From Argyresthia goedartella (taxonomy: Eukaryota; Arthropoda; Insecta; Lepidoptera; Argyresthiidae), in contig OX463822.1 in NCBI GenBank assembly GCA_949825045.1, forward strand, positions 35,156,703 to 35,220,702: a stretch of DNA of 64,000 nucleotides, written 5' to 3'. The position numbers and the translations under genes are program-made. This document shows positions 33,076 through 43,842 of this stretch, piece after piece. Positions within the stretch are counted from its first letter, which is position 1. The number at the start of each line of letters is the position of its first letter. The notes below the pieces were generated by a model, which was given only the letters and a program-made list of their open reading frames with translations, was not told where the DNA came from and made no database searches.

Positions 33076-33709
33076 AATTTATCACCGAACAGAAAACTAT
33101 CTCTTTTTCTTTCTTTGAAAGAATCTACGAGACATTTGTCTATCAAAGGAATGATCAGGGCCCGACGGGTTTCTGTTTCAGCATAGTGTGAGTCAGATAG
33201 AAATTTGCCGACATCGTTCAATTTTTGCATAACGTTGGATTTGTCCACGTTCTTTTTTAGCAATGCCGTCATAGCGGCGCCAAGGGCAGCGAGGGCTCTC
33301 CCGAGCTGGTTTTGTTTCTCGAAAAGGCGCTTGTCGCGAGTTTTAGCGCTTTCTTGCAGCGTATTCGTGGTCAATTCTGGGTTAAGCACTGGTGCTTTGG
33401 TCGATGGGTTGTTCTTCGCGAACAGGTACCTTTTAGTCAGTTCCATTTTTTCGTCTTTTTTCAGACCGTGCAACAAGACTCGTTCGAACCTTTTTGCGAT
33501 GTCCTCTTGGATATTTTCTCCCCATTCTAGCGGCTCGTCTTCAAAATCACCGAGAGATTTTAGTAGTTCGGCATCAAAATCAGGGTCTAGAATTGGTACT
33601 TCGTCCATAACCTCACGATTCGTGACGTCATCCGGTGGCGGCATAACCACCCCATTTTCAGAGTTTAATGGAACCACTTCCGCAACGTCCACATCATATT
33701 GTGCATTTT
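32766..33709 (-). CDS. DIRS gag, second exon
   Basis: Gag-like protein with RFERVLLHGLKKDEKMELTK and KAPVLNPELT, a pattern seen in DIRS Gag proteins, and a C-terminus rich in Arg and Pro runs (about residues 265-300). The frame has no ATG near its start. It opens right after an acceptor (TTTGCATTTTCAG, AG at 33711-33710 on the minus strand), and joins in phase with the exon at 34056-34206. The open frame downstream of the acceptor, 33709 to the stop at 32766, is about 314 codons. Confidence 0.8.
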
Positions 33710-34055
33710 CTGAAAATGCAAATGCATTTTATTGTAATTTTAGAGGCAAATAAAACCTTACAATAAGTTATTGTTGAAAAAACAGAGTATGTGGGTAGTC
33801 TGAAAAAAGTGAATCGTGTTGCAAAAATAGACAAAGGTAATAGAATATTAGATATCTAATACTCAAAAAAAAAATGGCCTCTGGATAACATGCGCGTGTT
33901 ATCTCGGGGGAAAAGTAGCTACTGGTTATCATGCGCGTGATAACTCTGAGCAAAAATGAATAAAATTTTGATTGACCACAGTAGTTAGGTAGACACCTGC
34001 ATTTATCTCGCAATGTACGAGAATTATCTTCAGAAATAATAAATAGGCATTTTAC

Positions 34056-34206
34056 CTTCGGTAGGTAGCTGCACAATTTCGTCGTCGTCACTTGAATAAA
34101 TAACTCGTGAGCTCCTTTTCCTTTGCTCCTGCAGTTTTTCTTCATATTTTCTCCGCTTTCTATCCCATCGTTCTTCCTTAGTTTCGTTACGCTTCCGTTT
34201 AGGCAT
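34056..34206 (-). CDS. DIRS gag, first exon
   Basis: ATG at 34206 opens 50 codons (MPKRKRNETKEERWDRKRRK, a basic and coiled N-terminus, then VIYSSDDDEIVQLPTE) and one further base before a donor (GAAG|GTAAAAT, GT at 34055-34054). Joining to 33709 with the acceptor there gives an unbroken frame in phase 1, removing a 346-base intron. A basic cluster near the start could act in nuclear import. Confidence 0.7.
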
Positions 34207-34274
34207 TTTAAGAAATCACTTTTACACTCAGTAGCAAAGCTACGGCTACGTGCGTTCGTCGTGCGCGCACGGAC

Positions 34275-34440
34275 AAATATGAGTTTGGACGGGCGGGGCG
34301 CTGCATGCGCAACCCCACTACAGCGGTCAAGGAAGGTTTTCTTCCTCTTTTTGTGACGCTGAATGCTATGTGCGGATTATGGTTCGTGTAGCAGGGCTAC
34401 TACATGGTTAAAATAAATCTCTGAGACGAAGGCAAGATAA
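34275..34440. repeat. DIRS inverted terminal repeat at the 5' end
   Basis: 34275-34421 is the inverted partner of 29374-29520; the last bases GGCAAGATAA (34431-34440) form the element end. The gag start is only about 70 bases inside it, so the promoter probably lies in this repeat. Confidence 0.85.
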
Positions 34441-34799
34441 ATATGGCTATCTTACTCAACACAGGATACCTCTATTTGTCTTTCAAGAGTAAGTGCAAGA
34501 ATATCTTTCCGTTGTTTCACCTTAATATTATTTTTCACTAAGATTAAAGAACCACCTCTATCAGCAGTCTTTCTATTGTAACAACTGACAATTGTTACAA
34601 TATTTATGTTAAAAGACATCATATTTTCCTTCAACCAGTGTTCTGTAACACAAATAATATCAATGTCAGAATTTTTTAGAAATAATTCTAATACAAGTTC
34701 TTTGCCAGGTAGCCCCTGGATGTTTTGATGGGCAATATTTAACTGGGGCTTACATTTTGACATATTTAGTGGCTCTTGTATGCTTGAGATTTCCTCTAT
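34441..34799 (-). pseudogene. Family A copy A ORF2, start of endonuclease
   Basis: Continues the copy A frame beyond DIRS: MSKCKPQLNIAHQNIQGLPG at the N-terminus, then IICVTEHWLKENMMSFNIN and GGSLILVKNNIKVKQRKD. Close to copy C at 51.7-52.06 kb. It ends where LINE M starts. Confidence 0.8.
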
Positions 34800-36116
34800 C
34801 AGAATGTTCAATCCCTTAGAAATAAAACTCCAAATATTGAACATCATACGCAATCTGAATATCCCTGCGACATTCTTCTTATGTCGGAGCACTGGTTAAA
34901 AGTTGATGAAGCTAAACATGTAAACACAATTAAATATGAATTGTTATCCAGTTATTGCCGGCCCACGCGCGAGCACGGTGGTGTGTGCATTTATGTAAAC
35001 AAATCTATCGATGTTATGGATAGGCCCGATATTCATGATTTCTCGGTTGAAATCCACTGTGAATTTACGGCTTTACAATGTGTTTACTTTAATTTACTGG
35101 TAATATGTGTATATCGTTCTAACACTGAGAAAGCTTCGAGATATTTTTAAAGCAACTAAGGTCATTGATGGATTTTACCATTCATGAGAAATGCAATATA
35201 CTCCTAGTAGGTGACTTCAACGTAAATTTGCTAATAAAATCGAGCCCTAAACGTCAGTTATTGGATCTATGTGCCTAGTATAACCTGTCCTCGAGGGTGA
35301 ACTTCCCTACACGAGTACAGGGTGCCTCCTCGACCTGTTTGGACCAGTTCTATACAGATTTGGATCGCAACAACGTGATAACGTCACCGGCAGATACGCA
35401 TCTATTTGATCATAAAGGTATTAATATCCAAATTATATACAACTCCAAATTAAATGAGGTACGACATGTACAGAAGCGAGTAACAACAATTTGACGACAT
35501 TTTTAAATGATATTAATATTGACATGAACCTATTGAATAATAATACAATTGAGAGTTTTTAACATATTTATGAATACGGTCGTGCAATTATTCCACAATC
35601 ATTGCCCGCTAAGGAAGGTGCCTGAGTGTCGGTTAGATGTTAGATGGAAAAATGATAACTTGCATAAACAAAATGAAATTTTATCCTTGCTACAATTATA
35701 TAAAGATACCTACCCACTCAACAATGATTTAAGACTTTGTTTCTTGATTTTAAATGTAAGCACAATATAATGCTTCGGAAAGTTAGTTCTGAGTACATTA
35801 ACAACTTAATAGGTAGTAGTTCTAACCAGTCCAAAATTATCTGGAATATAATTAAGATGCAGACATGCGAAGGCCCAGGTAGTAACCCACTGACTGTCTT
35901 GCAACGAAGTGTTGTTGGTCCGTCAGGTTCGGCACGAGAACTGGCAACTAAGGTTAATCAATACTAGAGTTTGGCTAGGGAATGGCGAACCCACCAATTT
36001 TTAAAGTTGCAACACTGGCGTTTTGACACATTCTGTCAACGTGCTGTCAACGTCTCGGTGATCGCATTATTGTTTGTGTTCATTTATCGAGTTTTGCGTT
36101 AATAACGAATTGAACC

Positions 36117-38004
36117 ATGAGTAAACCGATTAAAAGTAGCGTACGAGAGCTTCTTTTTAAAATGATGAGCAAACATAAAGAAAAACAAGAGGAGAAAGAT
36201 GCCTTAATCAAGCAAAAAACGGAATTTTTAGACAGCGTCGTACAATTTATAGGTTAGTTGAGGCACAGTGATTTTGATACTTTAAGAAAACATTGACTTC
36301 TTTCATTGCTAACTTCTATTAATCAAAATTTTGCTTTATTTGTTACAGTAATGTATACTAAACTTATAAGATGTTAGAATTACGAAGATTCACTTTTTCA
36401 ATTTTAGCCAAGTTTGAATGACAACATGACTAATGCTTGGAAAATGTTTCATGAAATGTTTTTTTTTACAGAAAATCTTAACCTACATTCCGAAGCCAAA
36501 CAAGAGGTATTGGAAAATCTATTCAAACTCAAAGAATTGGAACAAAAAGAGTTACTTAGTCAGAATAAATATTTTCAAGATATCTCTTCTATGACAGGTA
36601 ATTAAATCTATAAGTACTAATATTATTACCTATAAATGCGAAGATAACTCTGTGTGTCTGTCTTTAACGCTTTGGCGCCAGAGCTACCCGACCGATTTTG
36701 AAGAAATTTGGCATGGATATTAGTTAAGGTACGAGGATGGACATAGGCTAAATTGTTATTCTACCCTAGTTGCGTGATAATTATTTATTTATTTTGTAGG
36801 TGTGAGCTGTTCAACATTAAAGAGAATAAATAATGAAGGTAAAACAAATGAAGGTGTCTTCAGAACTCCAGGCAAAAAAAGACCTCACCCATCTAAAATA
36901 TCCAATCTAGATAGTTTTGATATTCAAGCTATCAGGAACAAGATAAATGAATTCTATTTAGTAAAAAAACAAGTGCCTACCCTTAGAAGCCTTTTGGCTG
37001 ATTTAAGAGAAAGCATAAACTTTACGGGATGCCGAGAAACACTACGGCAAATTTTGCTAAAGAATGGTTTTGAATTTAAGAAAAATAAAAATAAACGATC
37101 TGTACTTATTGAAAGATACGACCTCGAAGCCTGGCGACACCAATATTTAAGGACCATTGCTGCAAAACGTACTGATGGTAAACAAATAATATATCTTGAT
37201 GAAACATACATCCATCAAAACTATAAGCCAAAAATGTCATGGCAAGGACCTTCGACACAGGGTTTTATCGACAACATTTCCACAGGAAAACGATTTATAA
37301 TCGTTCATGCTGGCTCAAAGAATGGATTTGTGCCCAATGCACTGTTAATATTCAGCACTAAGTCAACCAAAGCAGACTACCATCATGATATGAATTCATC
37401 AAATTTTAAAAAGTGGTTGTGCGAGAAACTGATACCCAATTTGAGTGCAAATAGCGTCATAGTGATGGACAACGCCAGTTACCATACGGTTCAAATTAAT
37501 AAGGCACCCAACACCAGCACTCGGAAAGTAGATATACAAGACTGGCTGCGGGCTAATCAAATTATGTTTGAAGAATGTCAGTCCAGATCGGAACTATTAG
37601 TTTTGGTACAAAAACATAAACCAGAGCCGATTTATGAAGCAGATGAAATCTTAAAAGAGCACGGCCATGAGGTATTAAGATTACCTCCCTACCATTGCGA
37701 CCTCAATCCTATTGAGCTCATATGGAGTCTTGGAAAGCGAAAAGTGGCAAGTAAAAATATTTCTAAATCAGCAGCGCAGTTAGAAGAACTCATAAAAGAA
37801 GAATTCCAAAGCATAACAGCAGATGACTGGAAAAAAAATGTCGTTCATGTACTACATGTTGAAGACCAGTACCGAACCAGGGATGGAATAACCGAACATA
37901 TGGAACAATTTATAATAAGCGTCCGGGATGATGAGTCGAGCAGCTCAGATGAGTCAGATATGGGAGTAGAATATCTAGATTCTGACTTTGACTATAGCGA
38001 ATAA
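36117..38004 (+). CDS. Spliced DDE transposase (IS630/Tc1/mariner type)
   Basis: Three exons: 36117-36252, 36472-36597 and 36800-38004, all phase 1 joins with consensus donors (ATAG|GTTAGT, ACAG|GTAATT) and pyrimidine-rich acceptors, giving 488 residues with no stop. The start ATG has a good context (GAACCATGA). Exon 1 and 2 products are charged and helical (SKHKEKQEEKDALIKQK). Exon 3 carries FRTPGKKRPHPSK, a helix-turn-helix-like region, and the DDE core: IIYLDETYIHQNY, VIVMDNASYHTVQ and HCDLNPIELIWS. About 81 residues separate the second D and the E, where Tc1/mariner usually has 34 to 41. It ends in an acidic tail. Looks intact. Confidence 0.85.
36625..36780. repeat. Dispersed insect-type repeat within transposase intron 2
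   Basis: Part of intron 2 (ACCCGACCGATTTTGAAGAA, AATTTGGCATGGATATTAG, GGACATAGG) resembles a sequence I recall as common in arthropod TEs. It may be a fragment of another element or part of the host transposon. Not tested by search. Confidence 0.35.
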
Positions 38005-38313
38005 ATACATGTTTTTATTGAACGTATGACTTTAATTTTTCCTGACCATTTATGTGATATTAATTTATCTAGTAATCATTTTCATACAAATTTGCTTCAA
38101 ACTGTTGTCTTTTCACACCATTAATCAATATTCAATATTTTTTGTACAATACAATACAATTTATTACAAAAGTATCAAAATCGTTTTATCCAACTATTTT
38201 CTGTGTTGCCTACTTTATAAATTTTGAATTTGCCACGCTTTGCTAGGTTCATGATAGAATAGCCAAACGTTACCTATCTATAGTACGCGATACACTACTA
38301 AGACCTAATGTAT

Positions 38314-38348
38314 TTATTTATTTATTTATTTATTTTATTATCTTAAAA
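38314..38348 (-). mobile_element. 35-bp tail-only retro-insertion
   Basis: AAGACCTAATGTAT occurs at 38300-38313 and again at 38349-38362. Between the copies lie only 35 bases that on the minus strand read TTTTAAGATAATAAAATAAA followed by AAAT units. A 14-bp target duplication around a bare A-rich tail is the mark of an extremely 5'-truncated LINE or SINE insertion. Confidence 0.75.
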
Positions 38349-38575
38349 AAGACCTAATGTATATGAGGCCATAAGACTACTGAGTACAACATACCTACCA
38401 TATCTGCATCTATGTTCTTGGTCCCGTTTACTGTACCTGAACTAAATTGCATCATTCAAAAAATCAAAAAGAAGTCTACTAAAGACATCAATGACTTCCC
38501 ATGTGACATCTTATGCAAACTACCTCTAAGTACACTAACTATATTATGCGATTTATTCAATAAATGTACTGTGGC

Positions 38576-38886
38576 CTATTTACTAAAGTTAAGTTTGTCT
38601 GAGACCACAATCGATCTAGTAGTAAATACTGCATTGAACGCATTGCTGAATTTGTAAAAAAAAATACAATATGACTCATTAGGGTTATTATTAGTGTAAT
38701 AGATAGGTAGTTTGCTATCCCAATTCAATTTAAACCTTTCAAACCGTTGTGCAGCCACAGTAATGTATTGTATCTTTCTTGTAGAACTTTTTTTAAGTTG
38801 AATTTCTAGTCTAATGTATTGACCTAAATGGTCTGACTTTAAATTACTTATATTTTTTTTAAGTACAATTTTTTCATTTGGATAAG
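38576..38886 (-). pseudogene. Family C copy 2 endonuclease-linker fragment
   Basis: Reads SNLKSDHLGQYIRLEIQLKK, ITVAAQRFERFKLNWDSKL and FSNAFNAVFTTRSIVVSDKL, matching copy 1 at 24.7-25.0 kb. The SDHLGQ motif is the C-terminal histidine region of APE-type endonucleases. No catalytic N-terminus remains. Confidence 0.75.
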
Positions 38887-39777
38887 GTTTTGTTTGAAAC
38901 ATCAGTATAATGCTCAATAGAGGCATTATGTGTAGCCAAATTTTTGGCTGTTATATTAAAATAATAGGACAGCGAATTTGCTACTTGTCTTTTATAATAA
39001 CTAGGAAGGTAATATTTACCTTTAGTCAAATAATATTTATTTCTACTAACAAAATTGTTAGTATCCATTACATGTATATTATTATTGCATGATATAGTAT
39101 GCAAGGTCATATTCAGCTTATATCTAAGGTTGCTTTCTGATTGTGGCAAGCTATCGCTGTAAGGGAAAGTGAACATAACATTTTTTTTTTACTTTTAAAG
39201 AACAGAGCTTGACTAAATATTTAATTAAGTCAGACTTGTTCACATTACCCCTATTACCGAGGCATATGATTAAATAACAGTCATCACTATATGTAGCGTT
39301 ATCTACTTTTTGCATAATATCATGCAGAATACAGTTGGGTAAACAATTATTTATTACCGTATGCTCCATATACATATTTTATAATTGGCCCATATATCTT
39401 CCAAGTTCATCGCTGTACATAAATGTTTTTATACCTGGACATGAAGTGCTAACATCCAGAAGGGAAGTAGCTGACGGAGCACAGTCCGGCACATAACAGC
39501 AGCTCTCCAATATTTTAGTTTCTAGGCTAACCTGGCTACTGAGAACTGCATCCATAGCTAGATTCAGTTAACTGGTTTCCGCTCTAGTTTTGTCATAGAG
39601 GCTAATGTAGTGCCCCAGGGAGCGCTCCGCCTGGTCAAGTTTGCATCTTAGCTCATGAATGTTGTCCTCATAGCTAATCTGATTATAATTAAGCTGAGCA
39701 GTACACAGCTCCAGTTTATCTAAAATCCTTCTTTTATTATTAAGCTTTGTTACAACCTTTATTTGTTTTTTTAGCAT
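38887..39777 (-). pseudogene. Family C copy 2, second ORF1 (coiled coil plus SGNH-like domain)
   Basis: Starts MLKKQIKVVTKLNNKRRILD at 39777, overlapping the end of the first ORF by 38 bases. A coiled coil (LNYNQISYEDNIHELRCKLD) is followed by TFMYSDELGRYMG, which sits where SGNH block I belongs, then LIICLGNRGNVNKSDL (block III-like) and YYLTKGKYYLPSYYKRQVAN near the C-terminus (block V-like). An internal stop lies near 39566-39568, with further breaks near 39380 and 39170. CR1/L2-type ORF1 proteins carry such esterase domains. Catalytic competence is doubtful. Confidence 0.6.
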
Positions 39778-40271
39778 TTTTTTTTATAAACTTATTAACT
39801 TTGACATATTTTCTCAACTTATTTTTACTCAGTTTCAATTTGTCTGTGCTGTCCCTGCTGCTGGCTGCCACATTACACACTGAGTCATCCTTAGTAAGGT
39901 CAATAGTCATAGTGGGCAAGCTACAGCCCGCAACAGAGACATGGCCCAAGGAAGTATTTACTGCTACCAATTCATCAAATAAGCTCTGCGTGGTCACTGT
40001 GGCAGAGCTAATAGCCGCTTCTTCCAGCTGTGTGATATGTTGGTGGGCATCACACAGTTCCTTCTCCAGGATTGAAGTTCTGTGCAGGACGGACTCAAAC
40101 TCAGTGCCACAGTGCTCATCAAACCCATCTGTTATTAGTTGCAGCCTATCCCGTTCCTCAGTAATAGAAATATTAATGGAATGTAGCGCGGACAGTTCCC
40201 TCTTGAATTTTTGATTGTTTTCTAAGGTTTCTAAGATAGTTTTTTCATTTTCATCTCTTTCTGCTTCTAAT
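39740..40271 (-). pseudogene. Family C copy 2, first coiled-coil ORF
   Basis: Open from the family A junction: LEAERDENEKTILETLENNQ, ALHSINISITEERDRLQL and HRTSILEKELCDAHQHITQL, a long coiled coil, then a Ser/Thr-rich stretch and a basic end (KLKLSKNKLRKYVKVNKF) before the stop at 39740. Its N-terminus was cut off by family A copy B. Probably an RNA-binding, multimerising ORF1 product. Confidence 0.7.
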
Positions 40272-43200
40272 TCAAAGTCAAAGTCAAAGTCAAAGTACTT
40301 TATTATTGTAGTTATTAACATATACTTAGCAAACGTCATTTTTTGCCTCTTCTCTACATTGGACCACTGTTGGAGAGGAAGGGCGTAGAAACTCCCACAG
40401 GTTGATTTTTAGATCTCTTTTAAAAATAGGTTGTGCTTAACTAATACAATTATAATTTTTTTATTTAATAAGCAGGCAATAATAAATAATTGCAAAATTA
40501 TTAACAGCGAGGTCTGTGTTGAACTAGATTAAACCCATATAGTCCTGTCATTTAAGTAATCTCGAACATTGTAATATCCCTTTTTCGACAAAGTCGCTTT
40601 GACATTCTTTTTAAATTGCTCAAATGGCAATTTCAAAATCTCCAGAGGTATCTTATTATAGCAGAGAATGCACTGACCCTTGAAAGAATTGCTAACCTTC
40701 TCGAGTCTAAATCGGGGCGCACACAGTCTTGGATTATTTCTTAGGTTAACATTGCAGCTAACGCTAAGTTTGGTAAATGTTGTAAGGTTTTTGCGTACAT
40801 ACATTATATTTTCGAAAATAAATTGACTAGCTACAGTTTGTATGTCAATTTCTTTAAAAAGCTCTCTTAAGGAGTCTGTTCGTTTTATATTATAAATTGC
40901 TCTAATAGCTCTTTTCTGTAAAACAAAAATAGTTTGAATATCCCCTGCTTTCCCCCACAACAAGATACCATAGGACATGACACTATAAAAGTAACTAAAA
41001 TATACTAGCCTAGATGTAGCCACATCCGTGCTTTATCTGATGTTCCTAACAGCGTAAGCCGAGGAACTTAATTTACCAGCTAATTTATCTATGTGGGGTC
41101 CACACTGCAATTTGCTATCAATGGTTATTCCAAGAAACTTCGCATCATTTACTAATTCTAACGTGCTGTTGTCTAACACTAAACTGGTCTCAACTTGGCT
41201 GACATTTGGAAGTGAGAATTTGATACACTTGGTTTTACCAGCGTTTAACAATAAATTATTAACTGTGAACCAATTCAAGGTTAAAGACAATACACCATTA
41301 ACATCATCGAAATCTCCTTTTTGTCTTTGAATTTTGAAGACCATCGAAGTATCATCAGCAAACAGCACTATGTCAGTTAATTTCTCCACCATGAAAGGCA
41401 GATCGTTAATATATACCAGGAATAAGAAAGGGCCTAATATGGAACCTTGTGGAATGCCAATTTTTACACCCGATCCATCAGATTTAACGCCGTTTACTTC
41501 TGCCTTTTGAATTCTATTGCTTAGGTATGATCTTAGTAGATACAACGCTTTATTTCTAACTCCGTAATGATTTAATTTAATTAGGAGCGTATTATGATCA
41601 ACACAATCAAACGCCTTCGACAGTTTGCAAAAAACTCCGATAGCATCCTGTGCGACCTCCCATGCAGAATAAATATGAGATATAAAGGTAATACCTGCAT
41701 CCGTAGTCGATTTACCCCTAGTGAAACCGTATTGTTTGGCGTGGAGTTGTTTTGTAAGTGTGAGAGCATTTGATTGAGTATAATCTCTTCAAATATTTTA
41801 CTTAGTGTTGGAAGAACAGATATTGGACTGAAATTTGAAGGATCACCCTTATCTCCCGACTTAAACAGAGGTATCAGTTTACTGTGTTTCATGAGGTCTG
41901 GGAAAGCCCCATCGTCAACACATTTATTAAATATATAAGCTAAGTGTGGGGCTATAACTAGAATTACTGTACCAATGACTTTGACTGATATACCCCACAG
42001 GTCTTCCATATTTTTTAAGTTAAGTAATTTAAACGTTTTGACAATGTCCTGGGGATATACATGATGAAATTTTAAATATACATTACTGACGCTAAGTTTA
42101 CTTGTGGTATTTTTTAATAAAGTCTCTGCTTCATATGGAGATGAATTTAGATGGTCTGTTGTGAGTAAGGGTACATTGGTGAAGAATGTTTCAAAAGCTC
42201 GAACAACATCAGCCCTGGATTTAACAACATCATCACCTATCTTTTGGCAGAAATTATTGTCCCTTGGTATAACTTTGCCAGTTTCGCGGTTTATTATTTG
42301 CCAAACGGTTTTAATTCTATTATTTGAATTTTGAAATTTTCTATTAATATGTAAAGTTTTTGCAGTTCTACAAACCAACTTGAAAGTTTTGGAATATTTT
42401 TTAACATAGTCATGAAATTTTGGATCGAAGTTATAGGTTTTTTGTTCATAAAGGTCATATAAGATAACTCTACTTTTACGAATTCCAAACGTTGCCCAGT
42501 CATTAAATTTAGATTTACCGTTGTAGTCACTGACTTTCTTTAAATTAAAAACTTTATTGAATTCTGAATAATGTTGAATGAGTAGATTTTGTTTGGGTTC
42601 TGTTCATCAAAATTCGGTACTGGCAAATTTATATCTAACTTTTTCATATACGTCTCTATTCTATGTGATGTAATAAGCCTATAAAATGATGGATCAGTCC
42701 TATTTTTACTGGCAATTGGGAATGAAACTGTTTGACCACTGTGATCGGAGGGTAAGCAGTTAATTACATTTTTACTTGTGAATGCACAGTCACAAAATAC
42801 GTTATCTAAGCAAGTTTGGCTGGTAAGTGTAATTCTCGTCGGCTCTAGAAATATATGACATAAATTAAATGATTTGAACTGAGTTATTAATCGTTGTTTC
42901 AATGTTGTATCTACAAGCAAATCTTCATTAAAATCGCCACAAATAATTAACTTTTTTCTGCTATTACAAAGTTTAATGAGGCCATCCTCCATAATTTTCA
43001 CGAACATTTCAAAATTGCCATGGCCGTTTTCATCTCTCGGAGGTCTGTAGACACAAACAATAATATGGCTATCCAACTCAACATAGGATACCTCTATTTG
43101 TCTTTTTACAATAAGTGCAAGAATATCTTTCCGTTGTTTCACCTTAATATTATTTTTTACTAAGATTAAAGAACCACCTCTATCAGCAGTCTTTCTATTG

Positions 43201-43780
43201 TAACAACTGACAATTTTGTAATTATTTATGTTAAAAGACATCATATTTTCCTTTAACCAGTGTTCTGTCATACAAATAACATCGGTGTCTGAATGATTAA
43301 GAAATAATTCTAATACAAGTTCTTTGCCAGATAGCCCCTGCATGTTTTGATGGGAAATAGTTAAGTGGGGCTTACCCTTTGTCCTAGTATTTTTCATTTG
43401 ATTGCCAGAAAACCCCTGCTTATTTTGTAAAATTTTCTTATGTTTTGAGGGGTCCTCTTTTGTCGAAATATCTAGTTTAAAACACTACTATTAGTACTAA
43501 TACTAACTAAAACTGAAGGCGACTGCGTTATAGTATTAACAACTGTGTCGCATATATTATACGCTAACAATGTAGCTACTCGTTTTTTGTTTTATGAGAC
43601 AGGTACATAGTATCCTGAGTCAAAGTATTGTTATGAATAAAATTACTCATCTCGAAATATAAAATAGCATCACTATGATGACACGTTATATTGTATAGAT
43701 GCATGTTCATTCTATGTACACTTTTATTTTGTTTCCCCGATAAATTAGAACAATAAGGAAAATTACATAGAATAAACTTG
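40272..43780 (-). mobile_element. CR1-like LINE family A, copy B
   Basis: The 3' end is a run of CAAAGT units on + (40272-40297), i.e. TTTGAC on the sense strand. The 3' UTR matches copies A, C and D. ORF2 is followed upstream by the end of ORF1 (about 43400-43778), with SVHRMNMHLYN and TLTQDTMYLSH. It is 5'-truncated at the AAAG microsatellite. Confidence 0.85.
40529..43397 (-). pseudogene. Family A copy B ORF2: endonuclease and RT
   Basis: N-terminus LTISHQNMQGLSGKELVL; endonuclease CMTEHWLKENMMSFNIN, VCVYRPPRDE, IICGDFNEDLLVDTT and CLPSDHSGQTVSF. RT: VSVLPTLSKIFE-like block with NFSPISVLP, IPQGSILGPFLFLVYIND, FADDTSMVF and a C-terminus to 40529. Broken by shifts near 41030, 41580-41760 and 42540. 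The 13-base gap near 41750 relative to copy A (CGGTTGAAG region) causes one of them. Confidence 0.8.
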
Positions 43781-43781
43781 A

Positions 43782-43841
<60 letters not shown>

Positions 43842-43842
43842 A
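43781..43842 (+). repeat. AAAG microsatellite
   Basis: About fifteen AAAG units. It lies exactly between the truncated 5' end of family A copy B and the 3' end of LINE R, so it may have grown from the 3' tail of R (TTTC on the R sense strand). Confidence 0.9.

Larger units (their letters stand above)
29311..34440 (-). mobile_element. Complete DIRS-type tyrosine-recombinase retrotransposon
   Basis: 5130 bp with gag, RT/RNase H/methylase-like pol and a tyrosine recombinase. The ends are exact: removing 29311-34440 restores the sequence of the uninterrupted family A copies, and there is no target duplication, as expected for recombinase-mediated insertion. Inverted terminal repeats share about 147 bp (29374-29520 and 34275-34421, inverted). 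An internal complementary region lies at 29620-29731. All three frames are open, so this copy may be functional or recently so. Confidence 0.9.
26509..34799 (-). mobile_element. CR1-like LINE family A, copy A, split by DIRS
   Basis: The pieces 26509-29310 and 34441-34799 join to one ORF2 plus 3' UTR. The 3' tail is a short tandem repeat (AATAGTC units, 26509-26533 as written on +). The copy is 5'-truncated at about 34799, where LINE M begins. The DIRS insertion splits the sequence ACAAACAATA/ATATGGCTAT, which is continuous in copies B and C. Confidence 0.85.
35967..38270 (+). mobile_element. Complete Tc1/mariner-superfamily DNA transposon
   Basis: Ends carry imperfect inverted repeats: GAGTTTGGCTAGGGAATGGC at the left and, read inward from the right, ACGTTTGGCTATTCTATCAT; both continue to a shared GAACC and an AATTT..AAAGT..GCAACAC block. 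TA dinucleotides flank both ends (35965-35966, 38271-38272), the target duplication of this superfamily. One spliced transposase gene fills the interior. About 2.3 kb, longer than a typical Tc1. Confidence 0.8.
34800..38570 (+). pseudogene. LINE M, endonuclease and start of RT, split by a Tc1/mariner transposon
   Basis: Left piece, 34800-35966: NVQSLRNKTPNIE, LLMSEHWLKVDEAK, LLVGDFNVNLLIKS and NFPTRVQGASSTCLDQ, an APE-type endonuclease with several stops. Right piece, 38273-38570: MFLVPFTVPELNCIIQKIKK and DFPCDILCKLPLSTL, the linker-to-RT entry. The transposon at 35967-38270 lies between, and a tiny insertion sits at 38314. It ends where family C copy 2 begins (about 38571). Probably a Jockey/CR1-group element. 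Confidence 0.7.
38571..40271 (-). mobile_element. CR1-like LINE family C, copy 2 (internally deleted)
   Basis: Keeps most of both ORF1 parts and a short endonuclease-linker piece, but lacks the N-terminal endonuclease and all of the RT. The deletion joins near 38887 (GGATAAG|GTTTTG). It begins next to LINE M at 38571 and stops at 40271, where family A copy B inserted after CTGCTTCTAATT. No continuation of the ORF is found on the other side of copy B. Confidence 0.75.

Noticed and set aside
36402..36471. Alternative second exon start at CCAAGTTTGAATG for the transposase
   Set aside because: Joining there puts a TGA in frame after exon 1; the pyrimidine-rich acceptor ending at 36471 keeps the frame open.
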